Below are positions 10,823-21,615 of a stretch of 64,000 bases of DNA, in pieces. The first letter of the stretch is position 1; each line of letters opens with the position of its first letter. Origin of the DNA: Tetragonia tetragonoides (taxonomy: Eukaryota; Streptophyta; Magnoliopsida; Caryophyllales; Aizoaceae); assembly GCA_038025085.1 (NCBI GenBank), contig CM076148.1:16136501-16200500 (forward strand). Reading direction: 5' to 3'. Below the pieces are notes generated by a model. The model did no database searches and was not told where the DNA came from. It saw only the letters and a program-made list of their open reading frames with translations. Both the position numbers and the translations under genes were made by a program.

Positions 10823-10931
10823 GAGTGGACTTCCCAGGAGGTCACCCATCCTAGTACTACTTTCGCCCAAGCACGCTTGACTGCGGAGTTCTGATGGGAT
10901 CCGGTGCTTTAGTCCTGGTATGATCGCACCC
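10823..10931 (-). rRNA. 5S rRNA: 5S rRNA gene, copy 33 (9-nt deletion)
   Basis: 109 nt. Identical lesion and variants to copy 18 (C18G, T24A, T53C, G70A, C117T plus the 9-nt loss), so inherited by block duplication. Likely a pseudogene. Confidence 0.92.
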
Positions 10932-11150
10932 ATCAAACTGTTGCACAATATTTGTTTTAACCTTGTTTTTACAGTCATTTCTTACTTTTCGTGTGTCTTT
11001 TTTATTCGAAAATCAACGGTTTGTACTTAAAACACAACACGTCTTCCGAAATCTTTTATACTAGTGTCATCTGATTCTAAACAGCGTTTTAAATAAGGCT
11101 ACATAAAAATAAAAAAATAAAAATAATAATTAAAAATGAAGATTTAAAAA

Positions 11151-11269
11151 GGGGTGTAACATGAGGACTTCCCAGGAGGTCACCCATCCTAGTACTACTC
11201 TCGCCCAAGCACGCTTAACTACGGAGTTCTGTTTGGATCCGGTGCATTAGTGCTGGTATGATCGCACCC
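11151..11269 (-). rRNA. 5S rRNA: 5S rRNA gene, copy 34
   Basis: 119 nt. Variants C36A, T38A, C49T, G108A, G113A. Partner of copy 19 without its extra base. Confidence 0.96.
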
Positions 11270-11490
11270 ATCAAACTATTGCACAATATTTGTTTTAACA
11301 TTGTTCTTACAGTCATTTCTCACTTTTCGTGTGTCTCTTTTATTCGAAAATCTACGGTTTGTACTTAAAACACAACACGTCTCCCGAAATCTTTTATACT
11401 AGTGTTTTCTGATTCTAAAGAGCGTTTTAAATAAGGCTACATAAAAATAAAATAAAATAAAATAAATTTAAAAAAATGAAGATTTAAAAA

Positions 11491-11609
11491 GGGGTGCAAC
11501 ACGAGGACTTCCCAAGAGGTCACCCATCCTAGTACTACTCTCGCTCAAGCACGCTTCACTGCGGAGTTCTGATGGGATCCGGTGCATTACTGATAGTATG
11601 ATCGCACCC
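11491..11609 (-). rRNA. 5S rRNA: 5S rRNA gene, copy 35
   Basis: 119 nt. Variants C15T, G17T, C20G, T53G, G65A, C95T. Partner of copy 20. Confidence 0.95.
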
Positions 11610-11834
11610 ATCAATCTATTGCACAATAATTGTTTTAATCTTGTTCTTACAGCCATTTCTCACTTTACATGAATCTCTTTTATTCGAAAATCAACGGTTT
11701 ATACGTAAAACCCAACACGTCTCCCGAAAACTTTTATACTAGTGTTTTCTGATTCTAAACAGCGTTTTAAATAAGGCTACATAAAAATAAAAAAAAAATA
11801 AAAAAACGTTTAAAAAAATGAAGATTTAAAAAAA

Positions 11835-11952
11835 GGGTGCAACACGAGGACTTCCCAGGTGGTCACCCATCGTAGTACTACTCTCGCCCAAGCACGCTTA
11901 ACTGCGGAGTTCTGATGGGATCCGGTGAATTAGTGCTTGTATGATCGCACCC
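11835..11952 (-). rRNA. 5S rRNA: 5S rRNA gene, copy 36
   Basis: 118 nt. Variants C15A, G25T, G81C, T93A, as in copy 21. Confidence 0.97.
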
Positions 11953-12172
11953 ATCAAACTATTGCACAATATTTGTTTGAACCTTGTTCTTACAGACATT
12001 TCTCACTTTTGGTGTGTCTCTTTTATTCGAAAATCAACGGTTTGTACGTAAAACCCAACACGTCTCCCGAAAACTTTTATACTAGTGTTTTCTGATTCTA
12101 AAAAACGTTTTAAATAAGTCTACATAAAAATAAAAAATAAATAAAAAAATTTAAGAAATGAAGATTTAAAAA

Positions 12173-12291
12173 GGGGTGCAACATGAGGACTTCCCAAGAG
12201 GTCAACCATCCTAGTACTACTATCGCCCTAGCACGCTTAACTGCGGAGTTCTGATTGGATCCGGTGCATTAGTGCTGGTATGATCGCACCC
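12173..12291 (-). rRNA. 5S rRNA: 5S rRNA gene, copy 37 (extra unit in right arm)
   Basis: 119 nt. Variants C36A, T63A, G70T, G87T, C95T, G108A. It has no gene partner in the left arm, but its upstream T-run flank matches that of copy 22. Confidence 0.95.
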
Positions 12292-12513
12292 ATCAATCTA
12301 TTGCATTATTTTTTTTTTTAAACCTTGTTCTTACAGCCATTTCTCAGTTTTCGTGTGTCTCTTTTATTCGAAAATCAACGGTTTGTACGGAAAACCCAAC
12401 ACGTCTCCCAAAATCTTTTATACTAGTGTTTTTTGATTCTAAACAACGTTTTAAATAAGGCTACATAAAAATAAAAAAAATAAAAATAAATTTAAAAAAA
12501 TGAAATTTAAAAA

Positions 12514-12632
12514 GGGGTGCAACACGAGGACTTCCCAGGAGGTCACTCATCCTAGTACTACTCTCGCCCAAGCACGTTTAACTGCGGAGTTCTGATGGGA
12601 TCCGGTGCATTAGTGCTGGTATGATCGCACCC
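12514..12632 (-). rRNA. 5S rRNA: 5S rRNA gene, copy 38
   Basis: 119 nt. Variants G56A, G86A, as in copy 22, but the upstream flank is the ordinary type. Confidence 0.96.
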
Positions 12633-12854
12633 ATCAATCTTTTCCACAATATTTGTTTTAACCTTGTTCTTACAGCTATTTCTCACTTTTCGTGTGTCTC
12701 TTTTATTCGAAAATAAACGGTTTGTACTTAAAACACAACACGTCTCCCGAAATCTTTTATACTAGTGTTTTCTGATTCTAAACAACGTTTTAAATAAGGC
12801 TACATAAAAATAAAAAAAATAAAAAAAAAATTTAAAAAATGAAGATTCAAAAAA

Positions 12855-12972
12855 GGGTGCAACACGAGGACTTCCCAGGAGGTCACCCATCCTAGTACTA
12901 GTCTCGCCCAAGCACGCTTAGCTGCGGAGTTCTGATGGGATCCGGTGCATTAGTGCTGGTATGATCGCACCC
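12855..12972 (-). rRNA. 5S rRNA: 5S rRNA gene, copy 39
   Basis: 118 nt. Variants T52C, G72C. Confidence 0.97.
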
Positions 12973-13189
12973 ATCAATCTATTGCACAATATTTGTTTTA
13001 ACCTTGTTCTTACAGCCATTTCTCACTTTTCGTGTGTCTCTTTTATTCGAAAATCAACGGTTTTTACTTAAAATACAACACGTCTCCCGAAATCTTTTAT
13101 ACTAGTGTTTTCATATTCTAAACAGCGTTTTAAATAAGGCTACATAAAAATTTAAAAAAAAAAATTTAAAAAAATGAAGATTTAAAAAA

Positions 13190-13307
13190 GGGTGCAACAC
13201 GAGGACTTCCCAGGAGGTCACCCATCCTAGTGCTACTCTCGCCCAAGCACGCTTAACTGCGGAGTTCTAATTGGATCCGGTACATTAGTGCTGGTATGAT
13301 CGCACCC
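13190..13307 (-). rRNA. 5S rRNA: 5S rRNA gene, copy 40
   Basis: 118 nt. Variants C26T, C36A, C39T, T76C. T-run upstream flank. Confidence 0.96.
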
Positions 13308-13529
13308 ATCAATCTATTGCACTATTTTTTTTTTTAACCTTGTTCTTAAAGCCATTTCTCACTTTTCGTGTGTCTCTTTTATTCGAAAATCAACGGTTTG
13401 TACGTAAAACCCAATACGTCTCCCAAAATCTTTTATACTCTTGTTTTCTGATTCTAAACAACGTTTTAAATAAGGCTACATAAAAATAAAAAAAATAAAA
13501 AAAAATTTAAAAAAATGAAGATTTAAAAA

Positions 13530-13648
13530 GGGGTGCAACACGAGGACTTCCCAGGAGGTCTCCCATCCTAGTACTACTCTCGCCCAAGCACGCTTTACTG
13601 CGGAGTTCTGATGGGATCCGGTGCATTAGTGCTGATATGATCGCACCC
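13530..13648 (-). rRNA. 5S rRNA: 5S rRNA gene, copy 41
   Basis: 119 nt. Variants C14T, T53A, T88A. Confidence 0.97.
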
Positions 13649-13860
13649 ATCAATCTATTGCACAATATTTGTTTTAACCTTGCTCTTACAGCCATTTCTC
13701 CCTTTTCGTGTGTCTCTTTTATTCGAAAATCAACGGTTTCTACTTAAAACACAACACGTCTCCCGAAATCTTTTATACTAGTGTTTTCTGATTCTAAACA
13801 ACGTTTTAAATAAGGGTACATAAAAATTAAAAAAATAAAAAAAAAATGAAGATTTAAAAA

Positions 13861-13979
13861 GGGGTGCAACACGAGGATTTCCCAGGAGGCCACCCATCCT
13901 ACTACTAGTCTCGCCCAAGCACGCTTAACTGCGAAGTTCTGATGGGATCCGGTGCATTAGTGCTGGTATGATCGCATCC
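13861..13979 (-). rRNA. 5S rRNA: 5S rRNA gene, copy 42 (diverged)
   Basis: 119 nt. Variants G3A, C46T, G72C, C78G, A90G, G102A. It lacks the 3'-end changes of its partner copy 26. Confidence 0.94.
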
Positions 13980-14201
13980 ATCAATCTTTCCCACAATATT
14001 TGATTTAATCTTGTTCTTACAGCCATTTCCACTTTTCGTGTGTCTCTTTTATTCGAAAATCAACGGTTTGTACTTAAAACACAACACGTCTCCCGAAATC
14101 TTTTATATTAGTGTTTTCTGATTCTAAACAACGTTTTAAATAAGGCTACATAAAAATAAAAAAAAATAAAAATAAATTTAAAAAAATGAAGATTTAAATA
14201 A

Positions 14202-14319
14202 GGGTGCAACACGAGGACTTCCCAGGAGGTCACCCATCCAAGTACTACTCTCGCCCAAGCACGCTTAACTGCGGTGTTCTAATTGGATCCGGTGCATTAT
14301 GGCTGATATGATCGCACCC
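14202..14319 (-). rRNA. 5S rRNA: 5S rRNA gene, copy 43 (diverged)
   Basis: 118 nt. Variants C14T, A19C, C20A, C36A, C39T, T45A, A80T. T-run upstream flank as in copy 27. Confidence 0.94.
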
Positions 14320-14530
14320 ATCAATCTATTGCACTATTTTTTTTTTAACCTTGTTCTAATAGCCATTTTTCACTTTTCGTGTGTCTCTTTTATTCGAAAA
14401 TCAACGGTTTGTACGTAAAACCGAACACGTCTCCCAAAATCTTTTATACTAGTGTTTTTTGATTCTAAACAACGTTTTAAATAAGGCTACATAAAAATAA
14501 AAAAAATAAAAAAAAATGAAGATTTAAAAA

Positions 14531-14649
14531 GGGGTGCAACACGAGGATTTCCCAGGAGGTCACCCATCCTAGTACTACTCTCGCCCAAGCACGCTTAACT
14601 GAGGAGTTTTGATGGGGTCCGGTGCATTAGTTCTGGTATGATCGCACCC
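14531..14649 (-). rRNA. 5S rRNA: 5S rRNA gene, copy 44
   Basis: 119 nt. Variants C18A, T33C, G41A, G48T, G102A. Confidence 0.96.
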
Positions 14650-14870
14650 ATCAAACTATTGCACAATGTTTGTTTTAACCTTGTTCTTACAGCCATTTCT
14701 CACTTTTCGTGTGTCTCTTTTATTCGAAAATCAACGGTTTGTACGTAAAACCCAACACGTCTCCCGAAAACGTTTATGCTAGTGTTTTCTGTTTCTAAAC
14801 AACGTTTTAAATAAGGCTACATAAAAATAAAAAAAATAAAAATAAAATTAAAAAAATGAAGATTTAAAAA

Positions 14871-14989
14871 GGGGTGCAACACGAGGACTTCCTAGGAGGT
14901 CACCCATCGTAGTACTACTCTCGCCAAAGCACGCTTAACTGCGGAGTTCTGATGGGATCCGGTGTATTAGTGCTGGTATGATCGCACCC
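14871..14989 (-). rRNA. 5S rRNA: 5S rRNA gene, copy 45
   Basis: 119 nt. Variants G25A, G64T, G81C, G97A. Confidence 0.97.
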
Positions 14990-15201
14990 ATCAAACTATT
15001 GCACAATATTTGTTTTAACCTTGTTCTTACAGCCATTTCTCACTTTTCGTGTGTCTCTTTTATTCGAAAATCAACGATTTTTACTTAAAACACAACACGT
15101 CTCCCGAAATCTTTTATACTAGTGTTTTCTGATTCTAAACAGCGTTTTAAATAAGGCTACATAAAAATAAAAATAAAAATTTAAAAATGAAGATTTAAAA
15201 A

Positions 15202-15320
15202 GGGGTGCAACATGAGGACTTCCCAGGAGGTCACCCATCCTAGTACTAGTTTTGCGCAAGCACCCTTAACTGCGGAGTTCTAATTGGATCCGATGCATTA
15301 GTGCTGGTATGATCGCACTC
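15202..15320 (-). rRNA. 5S rRNA: 5S rRNA gene, copy 46 (diverged)
   Basis: 119 nt. Variants G2A, C28T, C36A, C39T, C57G, G65C, G68A, G70A, G72C, G108A. T-run upstream flank. Confidence 0.92.
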
Positions 15321-15541
15321 ATCAATCTATTGCACTAATTTTTTTTTTAACCTTGTTCTTACAGCCATTTCTCACTTTTCGTGTGTCTCTTTTATTCGAA
15401 AATCAACGGTTTGTACGTAAAACCCAACACGTCTCCCAAAATTTTTTATACTAGTGTTTTCTGATTCTAAACAACGTTTTAAATAAGGCTACATAAAAAT
15501 AAAAAAATAAAAATAAAATTAAAAAAATGAAGATTTAAAAA

Positions 15542-15660
15542 GGGGTGCAACACGAGTTCTTCCCAGGAGGTCACCCATCCTAGTGCTACTCTCGCCCAAG
15601 CACGCTTAACTGCGGAGTTCTGATGGGATCCGGTGTATTAGTGCTGGTATGATCGCACAC
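15542..15660 (-). rRNA. 5S rRNA: 5S rRNA gene, copy 47
   Basis: 119 nt. Variants G2T, G25A, T76C, T103A, C104A. Internal boxes intact. Confidence 0.96.
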
Positions 15661-15882
15661 ATCAAACTATTGCACAATATTTGTTTTAACTTTGTTCTTA
15701 CAGCCATTTCTCACTTTTCGTGTGTCTCTTTTATTCGAAAATCAACGGTTTTTATTAAGACACAACACGTCTCCCGAAAACTTTTATACTAGTGTTTTCT
15801 GATTCTAAACTGCGTTTTAAATAAGGCTACATAAAACTAAAAATAATAAAAAAACATTTAAAAAAATGAAGATTTAAAAAAA

Positions 15883-16000
15883 GGGTGCAACACGAGGACT
15901 TCCCAAGAGGTCACCCATCTTAGTACTACTCTCGCCCAAGCACGCTTAACTGCGGAGTTCTGATGGGATCCGGTGCATTAATGCTGGTATGATCGCACCC
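15883..16000 (-). rRNA. 5S rRNA: 5S rRNA gene, copy 48
   Basis: 118 nt. Variants C20T, G81A, C95T. Counterparts 59 and 62. Confidence 0.97.
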
Positions 16001-16221
16001 ATCAAACTATTGCACAATATTTGTTTTAACCTTGTTCTTACAGTCATTTCTCACTTTTCGTGTGTCTCTTTTATTCGAAAATAAACGATTTATACTTGAA
16101 ACACAACATGTCTCCCGAAATCTTTTATACTAGTGTTTTCTGATTCTAAACAGTATTTTAAATAAGGCTACATAAAAATGAAAAAAATAAAAAAAATTTA
16201 AAAAAAATGAAGATTTAAAAA

Positions 16222-16340
16222 GGGGTGCAACAAGAGGACTTCCCAGGAGATCACCCATCCTAGTACTACTCTCGCCCAAGCACGCTTAACTGCGGAGTTC
16301 TGATGGGATCCGGTGCATTACTGCTGGTATGATCGCACCC
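16222..16340 (-). rRNA. 5S rRNA: 5S rRNA gene, copy 49
   Basis: 119 nt. Variants C20G, C91T, G108T. Counterparts 60 and 63. Confidence 0.97.
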
Positions 16341-16562
16341 ATGAATCTATTGCACAATAATTGTTTTAACCTTGTTCTTAGAGCCATTTCTCACTTTTCG
16401 TGTGTCTCTTTTATTCGAAAATCAACGGTTTGTACGTAAAACACAACACGTCTCCCGAAAACTTTTATACTAGTGTTTTCTGATTCTAAACAGCGTTTTA
16501 AATAAGGCTACATAAAAATAAAAAAAAAAAAAAACATTTAAAAAAATGAAGATTTAAAAAAA

Positions 16563-16680
16563 GGGTGCAACACGAGGACTTCCCAGGAGGTCACCCATCT
16601 TAGTACTACTCTCGCCCAAGCACGCTTCACTGCGGAGTTCTGATGGGATCCGGTTCATTAGGGCTGGTATGATCGCACCC
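16563..16680 (-). rRNA. 5S rRNA: 5S rRNA gene, copy 50
   Basis: 118 nt. Variants A19C, C26A, T53G, G81A. Counterpart 64; the matching unit is missing from the middle block. Confidence 0.97.
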
Positions 16681-16896
16681 ATCAAACTGTTGCACAATAT
16701 TTGTTTTAACCTTGTTCTTACTGTCATTTCTCACTTTTCGTGTGTCTCTTTTATTCGAAAATAAACGGTTTGTACTTAAAACACAACACGTCTCGCGAAA
16801 TCTTTTATACTAGTGTTTTGTGATTCTAAACAACGTTTTAAATAAGGCTACATAAAAAAAATAATAATAATAAAAAAAAAATGAAGATTTAAAAAA

Positions 16897-17014
16897 GGGA
16901 GCAACACGAGGACTTCCCAGGAGGTCACCCATCCTAGTACTACTCTCGCCCAAGCACGCTTAACTACAGAGTTCTGATGGGGTCCGGTGCATTAGTGCTG
17001 GTATGATCGCAGCC
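16897..17014 (-). rRNA. 5S rRNA: 5S rRNA gene, copy 51
   Basis: 118 nt. Variants G3C, T33C, C47T, C49T, A115T. Counterparts 61 and 65. Confidence 0.96.
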
Positions 17015-17236
17015 ATCAAACTATTGCACAATGTTTAATTTAACCTTGTTCTTACAGCCATTTCTCACTTTTCGTGTGTCTCTTTTATTCGAAAATCAAC
17101 GGTTTGTACGTAAAACCCAACACGTCTCCCGAAAACGTTTATGCTAGTATTTTCTGATTCTAAACAGCGTTTTAAATAAGGCTACATAAAAATAAAAAAA
17201 AATAAAAAAAGTTTAAAAAAATGAAGATTTAAAAAA

Positions 17237-17354
17237 GGGTGCAACACGAGGACTTCCCATGAGGTCACCCATTCTAGTACTACTCTCGCCCAAGCACGCG
17301 TAACTGCGGAGTTCTGATGGGATCCGGTGCATTAGTGCTGGTATGATCGCTCCC
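17237..17354 (-). rRNA. 5S rRNA: 5S rRNA gene, copy 52
   Basis: 118 nt. Variants T4A, A55C, G82A, C95A. An early member of the subtype that fills 22-28 kb. Confidence 0.97.
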
Positions 17355-17576
17355 ATCAAAATGTTGCATAATATTTGTTTTAACCTTATCCTTACAGTCA
17401 TTTCTCACTTTTCGTGTGTCTCTTTTATTCGAAAATCAACGGTTTCTACTTAAAACACAACACGTCTCCCGAAATCTTTTATACTAGTGTTTTCTGATGT
17501 TAAACAGCGTTTTAAATAAGGCTACATAAAAATAAAAAAAATAAAAATAATTTAGAAAAAATGAAGATTTAAAAAA

Positions 17577-17694
17577 GGGTGCAACACGAGGACCTCCAAG
17601 GAGGTCACCCATCCTAGTACTACTCTCGCCCAAGCACGCATAACTGCGGAGTTCTGATGGGATCCGGTGAATTAGTGCTGGTATGATCGCACCC
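17577..17694 (-). rRNA. 5S rRNA: 5S rRNA gene, copy 53
   Basis: 118 nt. Variants G25T, A55T, G97T, A101G. Confidence 0.97.
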
Positions 17695-17921
17695 ATCAAA
17701 CTATTGCACAATATTTGTTTTAACCTTGTTCTTACAGCCATTTCTCACTTTTCGTGTGTCTCTTTTATTCGAAAATCAACGATTTTTACTTAAAACACAA
17801 CACGTCTCCCGAAATCTTTTATACTAGTGTTTTCTGATTTTAAACAGCGTGTTAAATAAGGCTACATAAAAATAAAAATAAAATAAATAAAAAAAAATTA
17901 AAAAAATGAAGATTTAAAAAA

Positions 17922-18039
17922 GGGAGCAACACGAGGACTTCCCAAGAGGTCACCCATCGTAGTACTACTCTCGCCCAAGCACGCTTAACTGCAGAGTTCT
18001 GATGTGGTCCGGTGCATTAGTGCTGGTATGATCGCACCC
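17922..18039 (-). rRNA. 5S rRNA: 5S rRNA gene, copy 54
   Basis: 118 nt. Variants T33C, C35A, C47T, G81C, C95T, A115T. Confidence 0.96.
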
Positions 18040-18260
18040 ATCAAACTATTGCACAATGTTTGTTTTAACCTTGTTCTTACAGCCATTTCTCACTTTTCGT
18101 GTGTCTCTTTTATTCGAAAATCAACGGTTTGTACGTAAAACCCAACACGTCTCCCGAAATCTTTTATACTAGTGTTTTCTGATTCTAAACAGCGTGTTAA
18201 ATAAGGCTACATAAAAATAAAAAAAAATTAAAAAAATTAAAAAAATGAAGATTTAAAAAA

Positions 18261-18378
18261 GGGAGCAACACGAGGACTTCCGAAGAGGTCACCCATCATA
18301 GTACTACTCTCGCCCAAGCACGCTTAACTGCAGAGTTCTGAATTGGTCCGGTGCATTAGTGCTGGTATGATCGCACCC
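18261..18378 (-). rRNA. 5S rRNA: 5S rRNA gene, copy 55 (diverged)
   Basis: 118 nt. Variants T33C, C35A, C36A, A37T, C47T, G81T, C95T, G97C, A115T. Near relative of copy 54. Confidence 0.93.
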
Positions 18379-18600
18379 ATCAAACTATTGCACAATGTTT
18401 GTTTTAACCTTGTTCTTACAGCCATTTCTCACTTTTCGTGTGTCTCTTTTATTCGAAAATCAACGGTTTGTACGTAAAACCTAACACGTCTCCCAAAATC
18501 TTTTATACTAGTGTTTTCTGATTCTAAACAACGTTTTAAATAAGGTTACATAAAAATAAAAAAAATAAAAAATTAAATTAAAAAAATGAAGATGTAAAAA

Positions 18601-18719
18601 GGGTTGCAAGACGAGGACTACCCAGGAGGTCACCCATCCTAGTACTAGTCTCGCCCAAGCACGCTTAACAGCGAAGTTCTGATGGGAACCGGTGCATTAG
18701 TGCTGGTATGATCGCACCC
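18601..18719 (-). rRNA. 5S rRNA: 5S rRNA gene, copy 56 (diverged)
   Basis: 119 nt. Variants A32T, C46T, A50T, G72C, A100T, G110C, C116A. Shares C46T, G72C and G110C with copy 26. Confidence 0.94.
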
Positions 18720-18930
18720 ATCAATCTATTGCACAATATTTGTTTTAACCTTGTTCTTACAGCCATTTCTCACTTTTCGTGTGTCACTTTTATTCGAAAA
18801 TAAACGGTTTGTACTTAAAACACAACACGTCTCCCGAAATCTTTTATACTAGTGTTTTCTGATTCTAAACAGGGTTTTAAATAAGGCTACATAAAAATAA
18901 AAAAAAAATTTAAAAATGAAGATTTAAAAA

Positions 18931-19049
18931 GGGGTGCAACATGAGGACTTCCCAGGAGGTCACCCATCCTAGTACTACTCTTGCCCAAGCAACCATAACT
19001 GCGGAGTTCTAATTGGATCCGATGCATTAGTGCTGGTATGATCGCACTC
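18931..19049 (-). rRNA. 5S rRNA: 5S rRNA gene, copy 57 (diverged)
   Basis: 119 nt. Variants G2A, C28T, C36A, C39T, A55T, C57G, G58T, G68A, G108A. Third member of the copy 30/46 family, with its T-run flank. Confidence 0.92.
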
Positions 19050-19269
19050 ATCAATCTATTGCACTAATTTTTTTTTAACCTTGTTCTTACAGCCATTTCT
19101 CACTTTTCGTGTGTCTCTTTTATTCGAAAATCAACGGTTTGTACGTAAAACCCAACACGTCTCCCAAAATTTTTTATACTAGTGTTTTCTGATTCTAAAC
19201 AACGTTTTAAATAAGGCTACATAAAAATAAAAAAATAAAAATAAAATTAAAAAAATGAAGATTTAAAAA

Positions 19270-19388
19270 GGGGTGCAACACGAGTTCTTCCCAGGAGGTC
19301 ACCCATCCTAGTGCTACTCTCGCCCAAGCACGCTTAACTACCGAGTTCTGATGGGATCCGGTGTATTAGTGCTGGTATGATCGCACAC
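19270..19388 (-). rRNA. 5S rRNA: 5S rRNA gene, copy 58
   Basis: 119 nt. Variants G2T, G25A, C47G, C49T, T76C, T103A, C104A. Third member of the copy 31/47 family. Confidence 0.95.
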
Positions 19389-19612
19389 ATCAAACTATTG
19401 CACAATATTTGTTTTGACTTTGTTCTTACAGCCATTTCTCACTTTTCGTGTGTCTCTTTTATTCGAAAATCAACGGTTTTTACTTAAGACACAACACGTC
19501 TCTCGAAAAATTTTATACTAGTGTTTTCTGATTCTAAACTGCGTTTTAAATAAGGCTACATAAAAATAAAAAAAAATAAAAAAACATTTAAAAAAATGAA
19601 GATTTAAAAAAA

Positions 19613-19730
19613 GGGTGCAACACGAGGACTTCCCAGGAGGTCACCCATCTTAGTACTACTCTCGCCCAAGCACGCTTCACTGCGGAGTTCTGATGGGATC
19701 CGGTGCATTAATGCTGGTATGATCGCACCC
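19613..19730 (-). rRNA. 5S rRNA: 5S rRNA gene, copy 59
   Basis: 118 nt. Variants C20T, T53G, G81A. Confidence 0.97.
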
Positions 19731-19922
19731 ATCAAACTATTGCACAATATTTGTTTTAACCTTGTTCTTACAGTCATTTCTCACTTTTTGTGTGCCTCTT
19801 TTATTCGAAAATAAACGGTTTATACTTGAAACACAACACGTCTCCCGAAATCTTTTATACTTGTGTTTTCTGATTCTAAACAGCGTTTTAAATAAGGCTA
19901 CATAAAAATGAAGATTTAAAAA
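19731..19922. other. Shortest spacer (192 bp)
   Basis: The spacer between copies 59 and 60 lacks about 30 bp of the poly-A/AT tract: acataaaaatg runs straight into aagattt. The rest of the spacer is normal. Confidence 0.9.
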
Positions 19923-20041
19923 GGGGTGCAACACGAGGACTTCCCAGGAGATCACCCATCCTAGTACTACTCTCGCCCAAGCACGCTTAACTGCGGAGTT
20001 CTGATGGGATCCGGTGCATTACTGCTGGTATGATCGCACCC
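19923..20041 (-). rRNA. 5S rRNA: 5S rRNA gene, copy 60
   Basis: 119 nt. Variants C20G, C91T. The spacer on its 3' side (to copy 59) is only 192 bp because the A-rich tract is missing. Confidence 0.97.
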
Positions 20042-20251
20042 ATGAATCAATTGCACAATAATTGTTTTAACCTTGTTCTTAGAGCCATTTCTCACTTTTC
20101 GTGTGTCTCTTTTATTCGAAAATAAACGGTTTGTACTTAAAACACAACACGTCTCGCGAAATCTTTTATACTAGTGTTTTGTGATTCTAAACAGCGTTTT
20201 AAATAAGGCTACATAAAAAAAAATAATAATAAAAAATAAAGATTTAAAAAA

Positions 20252-20369
20252 GGGAGCAACACGAGGACTTCCCAGGAGGTCACCCATCCTAGTACTACTC
20301 TCGCCCAAGCACGCTTAACTACAGAGTTCTGATGGGGTCCGGTGCATTAGTGTTGGTATGATCGCACCC
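20252..20369 (-). rRNA. 5S rRNA: 5S rRNA gene, copy 61
   Basis: 118 nt. Variants G17A, T33C, C47T, C49T, A115T. Confidence 0.96.
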
Positions 20370-20592
20370 ATCAAACTATTGCACAATGTTTGTTTTAACC
20401 TTGTTCTTACAGCCATTTCTCACTTTTCGTGTGTCTCTTTTATTCGAAAATCAACGGTTTTTACTTAAGACACAACACGTCTCCCGAAAACTTTTATACT
20501 AGTGTTTTCTGATTCTAAACTGCGCTTTAAATAAGGCTACATAAAAATAAAAAAAATAAAAAAACATTTAAAAAAATGAAGATTTAAAAAAA

Positions 20593-20710
20593 GGGTGCAA
20601 CACGAGGATTTCCCAGGAGGTCACCCATCTTAGTACTACTCTCGCCCAAGCACGCTTAACTGCGGAGTTCTGATGGGATCCGGTGCATTAATGCTGGTAT
20701 GATCGCACCC
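20593..20710 (-). rRNA. 5S rRNA: 5S rRNA gene, copy 62
   Basis: 118 nt. Variants C20T, G81A, G102A. Confidence 0.97.
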
Positions 20711-20932
20711 ATCAAACTATTGCACAATATTTGTTTTAACCTTGTTCTTACAGTCATTTCTCACTTTTCGTGTGTCTCTTTTATTCGAAAATAAACGGTT
20801 TATACTTGAAACATAACACGTCTCCCGAAATCTTTTATACTAGTGTTTTATGATTTTAAACAGCGTTTTAAATAAGGCTACATAAAAATGAAAAAAATAA
20901 AAAAAAATTTAAAAAAAATGAAGATTTAAAAA

Positions 20933-21051
20933 GGGGTGCAACACGAGGACTTCCCAGGAGATCACCCATCCTAGTACTACTCTCGCCCAAGCACGCTTAA
21001 CTGCGGAGTTCTGATGGGATCCGGTGCATTACTGCTGGTATGATCGCACCC
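20933..21051 (-). rRNA. 5S rRNA: 5S rRNA gene, copy 63
   Basis: 119 nt. Variants C20G, C91T. Confidence 0.97.
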
Positions 21052-21273
21052 ATGAATCTATTGCACAATAATTGTTTTAACCTTGTTCTTAGAGCCATTT
21101 CTCACTTTTCGTGTGTCTCTTTTATTCGAAAATCAACGGTTTGTACGTAAAACACAACACGTCTCCCGAAAACTTTTATACTAGTGTTTTCTGATTCTAA
21201 ACAGCGTTTTAAGTAAGGCTACATAAAAATAAAAAAATTAAAAAACATTTAAAAAAATGAAGATTTAAAAAAA

Positions 21274-21391
21274 GGGTGCAACACGAGGACTTCCCAGGAG
21301 GTCACCCATCTTAGTACTACTCTCGCCCAAGCACGCTTCACTGCGGAGTTCTGATGGGATCCGGTTCACTAGGGCTGGTATGATCGCACCC
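21274..21391 (-). rRNA. 5S rRNA: 5S rRNA gene, copy 64
   Basis: 118 nt. Variants A19C, A23G, C26A, T53G, G81A. Confidence 0.96.
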
Positions 21392-21615
21392 ATCAAACTG
21401 TTGCACAATATTTGTTTTAACCTTGTTCTTACTGTCATTTCTCACTTTTCGTGTGTCTCTTTTATTCGAAAATAAACGGTTTGTACTTAAAACACAACAC
21501 GTCTCGCGAAATCTTTTATACTAGTGTTTTGTGATTCTAAACAGCGTTTTAAATAAGGCTACATAAAAAAAATAATAATAAAAAAAAAAATAAAAAAAAA
21601 TGAAGATTTAAAAAA

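Larger units (their letters stand above)
10481..15882 (-). repeat. Right arm of the tandem block duplication (copies 32-47)
   Basis: Sixteen units. The jump in offset of about 340 bp after copy 36 marks one extra unit (copy 37). Both arms end with the same odd spacer (ataaaactaaaaataataaa). Confidence 0.92.
15202..17354 (-). repeat. Block of copies 46-52, first of three
   Basis: Order of subtypes 46-47-48-49-50-51-52. It recurs at 18931-20369 (as 57-58-59-60-61, lacking the unit like 50) and at 20593-22073 (as 62-66). Confidence 0.85.
18931..20369 (-). repeat. Block of copies 57-61, second of three
   Basis: Matches copies 46-49 and 51 at offsets of about 3729 bp, falling to 3355 bp after loss of one unit and of a spacer A-tract. 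Confidence 0.83.
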
